Shown: one piece after another, positions 51,901-64,000 of the stretch
Numbering within the stretch: position 1 is the stretch's first letter
How the letters are laid out: each line of letters opens with the position of its first letter
Assembly: GCF_012273895.1 (NCBI RefSeq)
Contig: NC_052105.1
Span: 4,502,716-4,566,715 of the forward strand
Direction: 5' to 3'
Origin: Zerene cesonia
Lineage: Eukaryota > Arthropoda > Insecta > Lepidoptera > Pieridae
DNA: 64,000 nt
Translations under genes and position numbers: made by a program
Notes under the pieces: model-generated
Database searches by the model: none
Told to the model about the DNA's origin: nothing
The model's input: only the letters and a program-made list of their open reading frames with translations

Positions 51901-52056
51901 AGAGGTTTAATGCTACAAATTCATAAATTAACAAGGTTTTGAAAGAAATTATATAAATTAATTTCGGTTCAAGGATAGTGTTACCCAAATAATGATAGTG
52001 TCTATGCTGGAAAACTTACTGTGAGGTTTCTTGGGCCCAGGGTCAGTTTCTACCAT
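45920..52056 (-). CDS. Synaptic vesicle glycoprotein 2-like MFS transporter
   Basis: Ten exons on the minus strand join in frame: 52056-52020, 51876-51817, 51728-51633, 50982-50849, 48901-48711, 48364-48216, 47985-47583, 47108-46846, 46664-46505, 46103-45920. The product is 558 residues with about 12 membrane segments, in the major facilitator superfamily (SV2/SVOP-like, SLC22-related). After a hydrophilic N-terminus come YGRFHYLLLAVCGL and SFILPSAQCDLDL (TM1 region), the MFS signature GSVADSLGRKR (128-138), PESPKFL (258-261 PESP) before the large cytoplasmic loop, a luminal loop with a Cys pair after TM7, and LDCLITEVFPTNLRA near TM10. In insects such SV2-like genes form an expanded family; substrates are mostly unknown. 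The start is the first in-frame ATG, but upstream non-coding exons are possible. Confidence 0.93.
47261..47345 (+). repeat. Fragment of GGGTTCCGTGCCC-type repeat in an SV2-like intron
   Basis: Opens with GGGTTCCGTGCCCAGTTACA, the start of the same family seen more fully at 58966-59208. It is short and degenerate. Confidence 0.4.
50701..50812 (-). repeat. Tail-type repeat fragment, SV2-like intron
   Basis: Starts CTAGCTAACTCGGATCTACC, includes CAATCGGTCCAGCTGTTTCG, and ends GTATAAATAGGGATTAAA. It lies in the 1.95-kb intron between exons 4 and 5. Confidence 0.45.
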
Positions 52057-53142
52057 CCTATGCGTGCGGACAGCGATGTATGTCGGCGGAGCGCGGACTT
52101 GCACTTAATTACTGGCTTGGAGTTCGGTTCCAATGGCGCCCGGCTCGTCTGTTGGCGAATGGGAATAAATAAGAAAATGGATGGAATGAAAATTAGGTAG
52201 TTCATCAAAAGCTGCAAAGCTAACTACATAACATTTAAATACTGTATTTTATTTAATTTGAAATTTAAAAAATGTGCCTTCACGTACCTACATCAAAAGT
52301 ACAAAAAAAGAAAACATTGTCATAAAATGTTCCATTGGCAAATGCATAAAAGTGCGCTTCTGTATGTTGATCCCAAAAAATTATATTAAACCTTCAAGGT
52401 TAAGAGGAGATGAACTTTAGAAGACACTAAAGATAGTTGCAGACAGAATCAAAAAAGTTTCACGTTTGATATCCGGAAAATGTTTTGAAGCGTTTTAATG
52501 TATCTACGTCAAAAGATACTTGTGCTTCAAATATTGCTCGTAAAAACTGAGAGTCTATTTTTGGTGTAAAACACAACAATATTATCTTACATTCCATTGG
52601 TTCTGAAATATTGTATAAATAATAATAACACCTAGGTTTATTATTATTTTTTAAAATTCCTACAGCCAATGATAAGAAATGAATAGAGGTTAAAAAAGAT
52701 TGTTATGACGTAGACAGTTTTTAAAGTAAACTTTCTTTTACTTTTTGAAGTTGGTTTAAATAAAAGTAATAATAATATTTAGTATATTCTGTTGCTACGA
52801 TTATATATAGCCTTTTTGTGTTTTTATTCAGAACAGCAGCATTGTTTGGAGAAAAATAGTCTTTTTTGAATTTGTATACGAGAAATTAATCATCCTTTAT
52901 ATAGTATTGGCTCAGTACAAAAACAAATTGCGAAATTATGGTAAATGCGTTTGCTTTACAAATTCATTGTGACATTTTACATGGAAATATATCTACAGAA
53001 AAATTGAATATTTAAGAATAAAAAACTTGTTAAATATCTTGTAAATTCATTGTCTGCATGTAATTATGCGCAATAGAATGAGAATAATTTTCATAGCTCC
53101 AGTAAATAGGAAGGAGGAATATATATTACCCACTTAATACAT

Positions 53143-53322
53143 ACTTATATTATAAACGCGAAAGTTGCTAGAATGTATCCGGATGTTTGTTACTATTTCA
53201 CGCTAAAACTACTGAACGGATTTTGATTATATTTGGCACTTGATAGTGATGTAACGTATGTACCAAAATAACAGATAAGCTAAAGAAATGCTTGTTGTGA
53301 AACCGCGCGTCGCAGGTATCAA
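53143..53322 (+). repeat. Tail-type interspersed repeat
   Basis: Contains CATACTTATATTATAAACGC, TTCACGCTAAAACTACTGAA and CGGATTTTGATTATATTTGG, and ends near AAACCGCGCGTCGCAGG. Same class as 25587-25828. Confidence 0.5.
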
Positions 53323-53834
53323 CTCTTTTGTAAACTTTTGGGTAGGAAAAATCCGTTTGCGAGGTAATTTATAACATTGCATTTCACTATTATTTGATGG
53401 GTATGAATATTCTGGTTGAGTGATAAAAATTCTTTGATATCAAACAAGTCATCCCATTCAATTACTAAGTAGTTTATCATGCATCATCATAACACCGACC
53501 ATAACGTGTGAATCATTCTTGTAATGAAATTTTTACTATGTTCTTCCCTATAGAGTAGCCAGTGATTGCAGGAAGCGATTGCATTGAGGCAGATTTGTTC
53601 GTCGGACAACGATCTATTCTAATGTACTTGCTAGTGCTAGCCTGTACATAACAAACTACGCACTACAGATAATTTTCAGATGATACTGGGTTACTATAAC
53701 TCGAGGTTACTTGAAAGAAAATTATTGCATTTATTGATCGAAATAATATGTCTAATAAAGTGTGAAAATATTATTGTTTTGCATTACCAACTAACCATAA
53801 ATATTTGTTCGTTTTTATTTTCACCTAGTCTATA

Positions 53835-54030
53835 TATATTTCAAAGGTGACTGACTGACTGACTGACATAGTGATCTATCAACGCATAGCCCAAACCACT
53901 GGACGGATTGGGCTGAAATTTGGCGTACAGGTAGATGTTATGATGTAGGCATCCACTAAGAAAGGATTTTGATAAATTCTGCCCCCCAAGGGTTTAAAAT
54001 TGAGAATGAAAATTTATTAAGCCCGCGGTA
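53835..54030 (+). repeat. Interspersed repeat with (GACT)n head
   Basis: Starts CTATATATATTTCAAAGGTG, then GACTGACTGACTGAC, CAACGCATAGCCCAAACCAC and GGACGGATTGGGCTGAAATT, ending near GCCCGCGGTAACGC. Common lepidopteran repeat type; no ORF. Confidence 0.55.
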
Positions 54031-56267
54031 ACGCTTAGTAACAAATAAAATGTTAAAATAATATTGCTGTGTCTTCTGTCTGTTTAATACCACAATCACC
54101 ATGCGAAACATCAGGATGTAAAATCAATAATAAACTGTGATTGCCGCAGGTAGTGTTGACTGAAGTTATATGAATTGTATATATATGAAAATGTGTCGTG
54201 TGATTTCATTTTTATGTAATATGATATTGTGACTATTTTTTCTTTATTTTCTAACGTGATATAATTATGTCACGCATGCCTCACTATCTGAATCTCTGAC
54301 CCACCCATTTAAAATGGGATCCTCTTTTACCGCTTACGTTTCTATATTTATTCTAAATAGATAGATACTTATGTATTATTATTTAATAAAATATCATTTC
54401 AATGTTGGAACATACGGAACACTTAAAAATATCTTAAATAATGAAGCATCATTCAACTTTTTTAGATTTATATTTAGATAGAATAATTAAATTATTAACG
54501 GACCTAAGTATTTGTTAATTATAGTTGAAATAAGATTTAAGTTTTGCTTTATATTCTATATAAAAACGGTGTTATAATAGACGCATCATTAAATAAGATT
54601 AGATTCGCGATATTGAAACAATGTAGATTGCAATTAACTAAAATGCCTTCGTAATAATGTTTTTTTAATGACCTTGCGTATTTGAGATCGGCATAAAATT
54701 ATATTATTTACGACATTTACTTACATTTTTATTTTTTGGCACAAATAGGTATTTCCTAACTCTTTTACATCTGAAATGTAGAAAAAGAGCAGATACTTGC
54801 TAAGCATATTGGAATTAAAAAAAAAATAATATCATACAACATTTTTAAACTATATAATGTATGGTGCGGCCTTAAAAATTGCTTCATGGACCTTGGCTAA
54901 ATTGGCATGACATTGGCCACATGCGACATTTTTACAAGTTTTTATTAAATTTATTTTATTCATATGTGGCTTCTGGTCATTCCGGTCAAATTTGAACCTA
55001 TTTTCCGATAACAACCTTGATATTGTATTAATTTTGATGACAAAAATTAAGCGAGTTTGGAATCATGAATTTTCTTGGACGGATTTCCTATAAGTAGGCT
55101 CTCGGTACTGAGATAAAAGAGTCATTATATTTTATTCATATACGTACATTGTAGTCTACTACTAGTAGGTAGCTACCTACAAAGCTACATAATTATTTTG
55201 CATTTGAAAACACTTAACCCGCCTTTAATTAGATGTGCAACGAAAAACTCAATAAGTTTTTAGTGTTAATAGACAAAAAATAATGCAATGAAAATGTGAG
55301 CGATACAAATTGTAAAATTGCGTGATGCTTTGACCAAACATCGAAGATTTTTTGACGTTGTTTTTTTCCTTAAAATCTATTCTCTCATCTGTATGTATGT
55401 ATCATTTTATATAGTTAAATATACGAAGTCGTTTTTTCATTTGTATGTTTCATTATTATAAATACTATAACGCTAAGGTTATAAAGGCATGTTTGGAGAC
55501 AGTACATTTTAAATATTGAATTTAAACATCTTGAAAATCATTAGTTTGCGTTTGAAAAAGAATGATGAGTGGTGCGTGTACATATGAGAATGACATGACA
55601 AAAGTATGAGTTACCTACTAATGTTACCACATAATTATTTTTTAGTCACTATTTGATATCTACACGCTAGAATTATTTTTACACGAAAAGTATTTGATTT
55701 AGTTTGCTGTCTAATATGAAGTGTAAATATAAAGATACGACCTTCAGATTAGTCATACTGCGTCAAATCTTTGAGCATGTTTTGATTTTAACCGTGTTTA
55801 TAATTCCTTTGCATTTGTATCGTCATATTTTGACTAAAGTATCAATAAACCTTTGACAAGATCGGTTTTAAACGTTTTCTACCTTCGTAAGGGATACCGT
55901 ATTTACCTGTTCGTATTAGTTTTCGGAAAATCAGGTTTACCCAAAAACGTGATCGAAATAAGGATAAAATAAATACAAATATCACGTTTTTACATCTCAA
56001 TCCGATCTCTATATAAATGAGTAACACTATAACGAGTCAGAGACAAAGTGAGCAGCGCGATATCATTGCAGCCGAAATGAACTACACAATACACTTCTTG
56101 AGATTTTAATACTAACCCGATGAACATAACATTCATCAAAACCAACCCAGTATTAAACATATAACAACAAATAATAAATGAAATTAACGATATACCGCCG
56201 AGATTTTAGAAGTCATGGATGTGCCTTATATCATAAAAACTACTTTAAGCAAGAAAGTATTTATTAC

Positions 56268-56430
56268 TGGCGATCTTAATTAGGATTATAAGATAAACTC
56301 ATCAAATTATTGGATCATTATCGATCCTTGAAAAGAGAACAAAGTTTGAATTGAATCTGTCCGTTTAAACAGGGTCAGAATCGAGTCTAAAGGAATCGAT
56401 TACATATATATAAGTGAAGCTAAAAAAAGT
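56268..56430 (+). repeat. Interspersed repeat pair, copy B
   Basis: Diverged copy of 24148-24335: GGCGATCTT, ATCGATCCTT, ACAAAGTTTGAATTGAATCT, GTCCGTTT, GGGTCAGAATCGAGTCTAAA, then GATTACATA and AAGTGAAGCTAA. Confidence 0.6.
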
Positions 56431-57710
56431 TACAGAGAGAGTAGGTAAATAAGTAATATTTTTATTATTACACACATATTAGTTAACGAGTTTAATTATG
56501 TGGTTTGCTTACTAAATATTTGAAACTAATTGTGTGGGACTGTTCAAACGGTAAGATCATTATTTTTAAATTGTCATATATGTTACAAGAAAACAGTAAT
56601 TAGTAAATACTATGTACAAATCATTGAGCTAATAAACAAAGCCACTGGTTAGCGTATTCGGCAGCCGAATGTCTTCTATACTTATAACTGGCTTTGCCCT
56701 ACGGTTATTCCTGTCATAAATGTAAACATATTACACATAAAGAGAACAAGTTACATAACAGTATCACATTCTTGTTACATATTCTATATATAATAAGAAC
56801 AAACAAAACAATAAAATAATGCATGTATATAAATAGTTAAATTACCTATTTAATATTCGTGGCGAATTCAAGAGCAATTTATTTATATTTATATTATTTC
56901 TATTGTAGTGAATAAATTAGCCATAACAATGATTCGTCCTCTCTATAACGAGAGGAAAATTTATATTTAAAAAGAAAAATGTCTAAAGGCGTGACACAAT
57001 TATGTTTATTTATTTACTTTTATCAAACCACTATTAGATATGAAAAAACAATTGATATAAATATTGAGGAATTCAAGGATGGAGGTTACAATAATGGCAT
57101 GTGGCGTTACATTTATTTATCGTTTTCCTAACAATGAGTTCATACATAATTGACACATTTGGAGGCTCTTTAATGGATTTTATGAGTGTTCTTTTTTGTT
57201 TAAATTGTTACAGTGACTGTTGATTTCTTTAGGAATTTCTCGTTTCACATATACTAAGGTAGTTTACTTAACACTTAAATGGTAAATAGTGGTTTTAAAT
57301 TATGCTGGGAAACGTATTATGTATACGGTAATGATTAATTAACTTTAAGTTATGTTGAATGTACTTGTATATGTATTATGTTATCTGTGGTTGAATGTTA
57401 AGTTTTTAAATTTATATTTTTAAGTTTAAATTAAAGTTTTTTTTTATATACAACAATGAGGTACAAGATAAAAATGCGTTCTTTTTCCTTTTATAAGTAG
57501 AACTTAAAAAGGCGTTATAAATAAAATGGAAACACATCTCAACGCTTAAATTATTATAGCGATATAAAATTATTTCATTGGATGTGAAATTAGATATATT
57601 TGCTCAAATCATTAAATCAATAAATAATATGGGATGTAGATATCTACAATTATATTAATTTCGAATTAGTTTTTTTTAATCAAAAACATTACCTATTATA
57701 TATATATTCG

Positions 57711-58710
57711 NNNNNNNNNNNNNNNNNNNNNNNNNNNNNNNNNNNNNNNNNNNNNNNNNNNNNNNNNNNNNNNNNNNNNNNNNNNNNNNNNNNNNNNNNN
57801 NNNNNNNNNNNNNNNNNNNNNNNNNNNNNNNNNNNNNNNNNNNNNNNNNNNNNNNNNNNNNNNNNNNNNNNNNNNNNNNNNNNNNNNNNNNNNNNNNNNN
57901 NNNNNNNNNNNNNNNNNNNNNNNNNNNNNNNNNNNNNNNNNNNNNNNNNNNNNNNNNNNNNNNNNNNNNNNNNNNNNNNNNNNNNNNNNNNNNNNNNNNN
58001 NNNNNNNNNNNNNNNNNNNNNNNNNNNNNNNNNNNNNNNNNNNNNNNNNNNNNNNNNNNNNNNNNNNNNNNNNNNNNNNNNNNNNNNNNNNNNNNNNNNN
58101 NNNNNNNNNNNNNNNNNNNNNNNNNNNNNNNNNNNNNNNNNNNNNNNNNNNNNNNNNNNNNNNNNNNNNNNNNNNNNNNNNNNNNNNNNNNNNNNNNNNN
58201 NNNNNNNNNNNNNNNNNNNNNNNNNNNNNNNNNNNNNNNNNNNNNNNNNNNNNNNNNNNNNNNNNNNNNNNNNNNNNNNNNNNNNNNNNNNNNNNNNNNN
58301 NNNNNNNNNNNNNNNNNNNNNNNNNNNNNNNNNNNNNNNNNNNNNNNNNNNNNNNNNNNNNNNNNNNNNNNNNNNNNNNNNNNNNNNNNNNNNNNNNNNN
58401 NNNNNNNNNNNNNNNNNNNNNNNNNNNNNNNNNNNNNNNNNNNNNNNNNNNNNNNNNNNNNNNNNNNNNNNNNNNNNNNNNNNNNNNNNNNNNNNNNNNN
58501 NNNNNNNNNNNNNNNNNNNNNNNNNNNNNNNNNNNNNNNNNNNNNNNNNNNNNNNNNNNNNNNNNNNNNNNNNNNNNNNNNNNNNNNNNNNNNNNNNNNN
58601 NNNNNNNNNNNNNNNNNNNNNNNNNNNNNNNNNNNNNNNNNNNNNNNNNNNNNNNNNNNNNNNNNNNNNNNNNNNNNNNNNNNNNNNNNNNNNNNNNNNN
58701 NNNNNNNNNN
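57711..58710. other. Assembly gap (1000 N)
   Basis: Exactly 1000 N. Flanks are AT-rich (a TATATATAT run on the left), so the break is probably due to low complexity. Confidence 0.99.
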
Positions 58711-58965
58711 ATAATGAATTATTAATAATGGTGAATACATGGATTCTATCAATTAAACCTACATGAAATTAAAAAAATACAAATAATGCTTTAACAAGTA
58801 ATTGTATTGTACTTTTTGGAATATTTTCCCAATTTTGTTTAAAAAAACTCGTACGTTTGCACTCAGTTTGCACTCTAGTCAATATGTACGTATTAATCTA
58901 ATAATAATCTACAGTTTACTGAATAGCTAATACCTACTATATGCTGTAAAATTCCGATCAGATCA

Positions 58966-59208
58966 GGGTTCCATAACCAAAAGGTAAAACGGGACCCTTG
59001 CTGAGACTTCACTGTTCGTTTATCTTCCCGTCTGTCTGTCACACAGGTTGTATTACATGAACCGTAATTAATAGACAGTTGAAATTTTTATAACTTACGT
59101 GATAAATAAGACGACCAATTTTTTGTTATTGCTCTTTAGCTTATTTGTAGACTATCTATTATATTTAGTATTAGTGTTGCGAATCCGACTCGAACTTGAC
59201 CGATTTAA
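58966..59208 (+). repeat. GGGTTCC-type interspersed repeat
   Basis: Contains AAAAGGTAAAACGGGACCCT, TTCCCGTCTGTCTGTCACAC, TACATGAACCGTAATTAATA and GTTGCGAATCCGACTCGAAC in the usual order for this widespread lepidopteran element. Non-coding. Confidence 0.6.
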
Positions 59209-61384
59209 CTTTTATTTAAGAAAGCTTTGTTGTAGTTTTTAACTTTTCGGTCTAATATACAAGCAACAAATATAAAAATCTTTTCCTAACACATGTTATA
59301 TTTAATTTTACATACTATTATAAGCTAATTTTACCGTGAATTCTATAAACAAGGTTCATCTTTATTTTTTGGAATGTAATTGAATCGTAAAGGTAAATAT
59401 TTAAATCTGTACGAATAGTTTCAAAATAAATGATAATATAAGAATTGGTGCTTACCGTACCAGCTAAGAACAGCGACTTGCAAAATGGACACAGGTAGGT
59501 ATAATCTCTAGTGGTGTTATATAAGCATGCCAAACTTTTCAAAGCTTTTACTGTCAAAAAGTTCTATATGACACTAAACCAAATATAAATCGTTTGTCAA
59601 AAAGCACCGGCGGGAACCATTTCACGACACTTTCCTTCTCGTAAATCTGCATAGAGCGCGTTCAGATACCGTTTCTTTGCTGATGATATTTACGTACAAA
59701 ATATAATTTCTATTTTAAAGTCTTAGCGTGTTATCAGTGCGAGGTCGCGTCGGGTTATGTGATGAAGGCTCGAACGCTACTTCATGCCTCCTTGTTATAA
59801 TTATTTATTACTCGCCCCACCTAGCATTGTTGATAATGGTACCTCAATAGTCAATTGGAGTTGTGAAATGGTATCTAGAACACTTTACATATTTCGTGAC
59901 TATGCACAGGAAATTGTTTTCGTTAATTTTTAAAATAACTGTATTTTATCCCGTAAAACATATTTACATAGTTTCATGGTGTGAGATATTTTCCGTCTTA
60001 ATCCAGGATGGATACATATATGAAATTTAATATAAAATGTATTTAAATAATTAAGAAATAATTTACTCTTCAAATATGAGTTTAAAAAATCTCATGATTT
60101 TATAAACGTATTATGTATAGGTATTGATAAATAATTTGATATATACCCATTTCTTCAAATTCTCCAGTGTATGCTATTTTTGTGGAGCTAATATGAAACT
60201 AAACTTACAATGTAAATGCGTTTTGTAATTGTGCTATTCAATGAGTATGTAATAAAGAACAAAGGGTTGCTTATCAAAACAATTACTTAATGAAAACGTA
60301 CGTATGTCCGTGCTCCGTTTGGCGGAGAGCAGTAATGTTGTTTAAAATAAAAGTTTTATTCCCATAAAATGTTTGTTTATTTTTAAAATATAAAGTTAAA
60401 TTGAGGAAACATTATGAGTGTCTATTTTTTATTTGACATTATGTGTTTCTTAGTCTTTTCGATTGTCGCTTTTTTGTGTTTAGAAATGGTAAGGATGCCA
60501 GAGAGTGACATATTGTAAGTGTATTATATATTTCTTAGGTTGATGCGAGTGACGATTTTTATTTTCGAATAGACATTTAAATTATCATGCCATGCTTTTT
60601 AAACCTATTAAAACGAGAGCAAATTAGATGTAACTGATTAGATTTACCTAATCTATATGTATTTATGTAGGATGCGTGCGTCGCTACAAATACTACGTCA
60701 TATTGATTCAAAGATATTGTTACGTAAGCGACGTTTCATTTATCAAACTACCTATATATTATTACGAAGCAAGCTAAGAAGGTGGACTAAAAGTGGGATA
60801 ATGGCAAATGAGCAGAATCATTAGCACTACCTTCATTGAACAAGTTAAATTGACATCATATCATAGGAAAGTAATAATTAATATTTGCAATTGAATTAAT
60901 TATAAGAATAAGAAATAAATTTAATAAAAACATATTTTCCTCTTCGATAATTTGAGAGGAAGAGCAAAGCAATTTTGTTATTATCGACATTTAATTGAAA
61001 TAATGTGCAACAATAAAAAAGTAAAGCATTTGAATAAGTTATTGATAAACAATGAAAAGATATGCAATACCGACTGTGAGTTCCTAGACCTGCTGATCTG
61101 GTGTAATTCATTTATTTTTATTTGTAACTTTGTAATATAACCATACATAAAGAATCCTTGTTATGTGAAAAAATGCTAGTAACAGCACTAGTAGTATTAT
61201 ACGGTTTTATCACTTTATAGTGATCTCTTCCAGGCAACCGGGACAAAAGGTAACCAGCTTAAATATTAAATTGGTACGTAGGAAAAAACCAATAAGTTAC
61301 AAAGTTTTATTGAGAGGACAGTAGGGAAAAATATGTTTACGAAATATGTAGTACTTAAAAAATAATGATAGTATCCATATAAAT
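59209..61384. other. Intergenic region, nothing convincing
   Basis: A minus-strand frame near 59460-59557 contains YTYLCPFCKSLFLAGT followed by a GTAAGC donor, which could be an exon, but it lacks an ATG or acceptor. Otherwise AT-rich with no supported feature. Confidence 0.25.
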
Positions 61385-61530
61385 AAAAATAAATCGCCAA
61401 ATGTGTTGAGAAGCGTAAGACTCGTGAACATCTCGACCAATTCGGATTTTTTTTTATTGTCTTTGTTATGGCGCAAGGTAGGTTCATATGGAGGAAAAGA
61501 CGTACCACTGGTGAAGCCGGGGCGGAACCC
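61385..61530 (+). repeat. Interspersed repeat fragment
   Basis: Includes GACTCGTGAACATCTCGACC, a T-rich run, TATGGCGCAAGGTAGGTTCA and GTGAAGCCGGGGCGGAACCC, typical of a dispersed lepidopteran element with a CTCGAGAAC-like core. Confidence 0.45.
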
Positions 61531-61925
61531 TAGTACTTTAATGCAAGAACAATTTGCACATGAGCTTACAAATATACATATGGAATGAATTATACATATG
61601 TAATAATTTTGACTTTTGACTGGGTTTATTTTTGTTATAAATAACTTTAAATTATAATCAAATTTAATGGTTGCATTTATTATTATTGCAGACAGCAAAG
61701 CAATCTAAAGCCACTTACTGCCTACACAGTAAAACGTGTCCATGTATTTAAATTTAACTGAATAATTGTCTTATATTTAATTTACATGTAACGAGAATAT
61801 GATGTTTTGTATATTTTATCATCATAATGAATCAGGTGCAAGAAGCTCTATTTGTAAGAATACATATCTTTATAGGAAATAAACAGTGAGCATATATACA
61901 CATGACAGTGATTTATAAAAAGTAA

Positions 61926-62020
61926 TCACTGCACGCTGACCTCAGAAGGTGGCTCGTGAATGAGCAGAGACCGGTCTCCCAAGGTGAAGGTGATGTCGAA
62001 TGCATTCAGTACTAGTGTAT
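61926..62020 (-). CDS. Candidate 3'-terminal exon of an unidentified gene
   Basis: On the minus strand a TTTCTTCATTAG acceptor precedes 95 bases that end in TGA. With two bases completing a codon, it codes 30 residues (TLVLNAFDITFTLGDRSLLI followed by HEPPSEVSVQ). GC content and codon choice are clearly higher than in the surrounding AT-rich DNA, which is the main reason to report it. No upstream exon was found before the window end and no family is recognised. It could be the last exon of a minus-strand gene starting beyond 64000. Confidence 0.4.
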
Positions 62021-64000
62021 CTAATGAAGAAATACGATTGTTAAAACCTATGCATGTGACACGGAAATTGCATATTAACCCTCTATCTACAACTCTCTCT
62101 ACGTTTTAGTATAGATGTCGGCCTCCTTGGAAAAGTAGTAAACAAGTGAACTTAGAACCGAGGGTACGATTCGAATATATCGGTCTCGGTCTGGCTATCC
62201 TAAAGCTAGCTCTTTATAAAACTTTCCCATACCACTCCCATACAACAAAGGGGCATTACATGTTTATGGATAATACAGTTGTAGGTATGTACCGTTTTAC
62301 ACTATTATAACCTCTATTGCCTCATATACATACATATTTAAAACAATATATATGTTTAATATTTAAAATTTTAATAAGGCATGTATTTCTTATTGAAATA
62401 CAAATACATTAATTAACATCTCCTAGTAATGTATTATTGACACTGGATATTCCAAGAAATTTACCGTACATGCTTTCTCTACTTAATTATCTAAGTAGGT
62501 TAAAAATGACCGCCGATTCGCCTCAAAAAATAATATTAATGTTGACGAGTTTCTTTACTTTGCATCCTATTTGATTATTTGACTTTTTGTGGTATTATGA
62601 TAATGAACTTAAACCGGTACTAACAAAAATGCACTGAGAACCGAAATATTAACTAGAACTTTATACTTGTTTCTGAGTTAATATAATTCATTATCGAATT
62701 GACTATTAATAACGCGGTTTACGAATTTTTATTGAGAACTGCTTTTGTTAGCAAAAGATGTAAAGACTGGAGTACAGGTGGGCAAGTGGTCATCAAAAGG
62801 ATATTTAGATTTTATGTGCTGACTTTTGTGCTTATCTTATATTATTAAAAATTATCAAGGACAAGTTTTAATATAGTAATATGTTTGACAAATTAATGAG
62901 ATTCAATAAATTGGCCCCAAAAGGTCAGTTATTAAAATACAATGCGGTATATTATCAAACCGCCCTGGCTTGGCATGTGTGAAATCGTCGTTTTATATAA
63001 GTCGCCTTAAAATTATAAACTTCGTTAGACTACAATCTAAAATACAAACTCTCGAAAAATTATGATCCGTTACATAATGCCGCATTATTTTCGGTAATCT
63101 ACTTATAAAATATAGGTAGAACATAAAATGATAGATTATAATTTAACATCGGTAATTGTCAACTGTCTGAAGACTTTATAAGACCGCCACGTGGAGTCGT
63201 CAGTTTACAAACGGTGAAAAAATTCGGTCGAATTTAGAAGCTTCTCGATTTTGAGACGTCCGTTGATAAGTCAAACCTAATCTAGCCCGTCATATAATTC
63301 AACCCATCAGCGTGACAGGTGCGTTCCATCGAATGCCATTTCGCAATTTAACGGTTTCACTTTAAAAAAAGTTACCATCACTCGAAATTGGTTATAATCT
63401 AACGTATTTTACAATTTTATAGTTATATATAAGTACATACCTAATATAATTCACATATAAGCATACCTGAATCACTCTATGCCATAAAAAAATCTGTTGC
63501 GAGCTTTTAAAGATCTATTCTTTTTTTATTAATCAATTACTTCAACACTCCCCTCCCCTTCAATTATTAAAAACAAACAATTATATTTTAACCTACATAC
63601 TTTTTTCCTTTCCTTTTGTATTTTTACTCACATCAATGTTAATAAGAAGTAGACAGGCATTTAGTTCAGTAAATTGTAAAATATTTAGTAAAAAATTGTA
63701 TCAGCCTTCAGCGTCCACACTGTCCTCCGCTTTGAGAAAGAGTGTACAAATATGCTTTGATGCTAGAAATGCGTATAAAACCAACATCGAAAAATTTCTA
63801 TTGAAATATCACGTTATGAATAACTCCGAGGATTGAAACTTGTTATATAACATAACATATCAAAATGATTAAGCGTGGTCAACAATGGCATTAACCGGGA
63901 TCTTAAAAGTTAATCAAATAAGTACAATGTGACCATAATTCAAAGAATTGACAGTTCACTGCTTCTATGAATTATGGCCCATCACTGGAAATATATTAAC
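62021..64000. other. Right-edge region, one small ORF
   Basis: No repeat or confident gene. A 66-codon plus-strand frame at 63636-63836 starts MLIRSRQAFSSVNCK, with an Arg/Ser-rich, presequence-like N-terminus, but has no other support. Upstream exons of the 61926-62020 gene may lie here unseen. Confidence 0.3.

Larger units (their letters stand above)
52057..57710. other. Upstream region of SV2-like gene, no gene found
   Basis: AT-rich, with small open frames that lack splice or start support. Expected to hold the SV2-like promoter near 52057-52160 (locally GC-richer). Repeats at 53143, 53835 and 56268 are listed separately. Confidence 0.4.

Noticed and set aside
1..64000. CRISPR arrays, operons, phage or viral insertions
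   Set aside because: No direct repeats with regular spacers, no prokaryotic gene layout and no recognisable viral polymerase, integrase or capsid sequence were seen on either strand.

Overview
This window is nuclear DNA from an insect, most likely a moth or butterfly (Lepidoptera). The reasons are split genes with GT-AG introns, AT-rich intergenic DNA, two chemosensory-protein genes with the C-x6-C-x18-C-x2-C pattern, insect-type orthologues (Atg7, mRpL2, pygopus, an SV2-like transporter), and many short repeats of kinds common in lepidopteran genomes. It is not prokaryotic: there are no operons, ribosome-binding sites or CRISPR arrays. Three runs of exactly 1000 N (393-1392, 29880-30879, 57711-58710) are assembly gaps of placeholder size. 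The species cannot be named from the sequence alone.

Layout. 0-4.4 kb: the first 20 codons of a plus-strand gene entering a gap, and a converging minus-strand gene (1480-4367) for a basic, Ser/Lys-rich protein I do not recognise. 5.4-11.2 kb: the complete 11-exon Atg7 gene (autophagy E1 enzyme). 12.0-14.5 kb: mitochondrial ribosomal protein L2 on the minus strand, tail to tail with Atg7. 15.6-17.5 kb: pygopus (Wnt/beta-catenin co-activator), head to head with mRpL2, with a long 3' UTR. 21.3-22.5 kb: a two-exon minus-strand gene for an unrecognised acidic protein. 24.8-33.9 kb: two small secreted chemosensory proteins in the same orientation, separated by repeats and a gap. 36.9-44.3 kb: a very long PWWP plus C2H2 protein, mostly one 5.4-kb exon. 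45.9-52.1 kb: a ten-exon minus-strand MFS transporter of the synaptic-vesicle-glycoprotein-2 type. 52.1-64 kb: repeat-rich DNA with no confident gene, though one short minus-strand stretch looks like a terminal exon.

How the genes relate: they are mostly independent genes of the autophagy, mitochondrial translation, Wnt, chromatin, transport and chemosensory systems. The clearest arrangements are two divergent promoter regions (4368-5403 and 14472-15566) and two convergent pairs (Atg7/mRpL2, PWWP gene/SV2-like gene). Both divergent promoters carry clusters of a TGAC core spaced in multiples of seven bases. I joined exons by hand, and every multi-exon model below keeps reading frame across all its splice sites. 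I see no clear new biological system. The best leads are the heptad-spaced TGAC arrays, the PWWP/C2H2 giant protein, and the two unrecognised genes.
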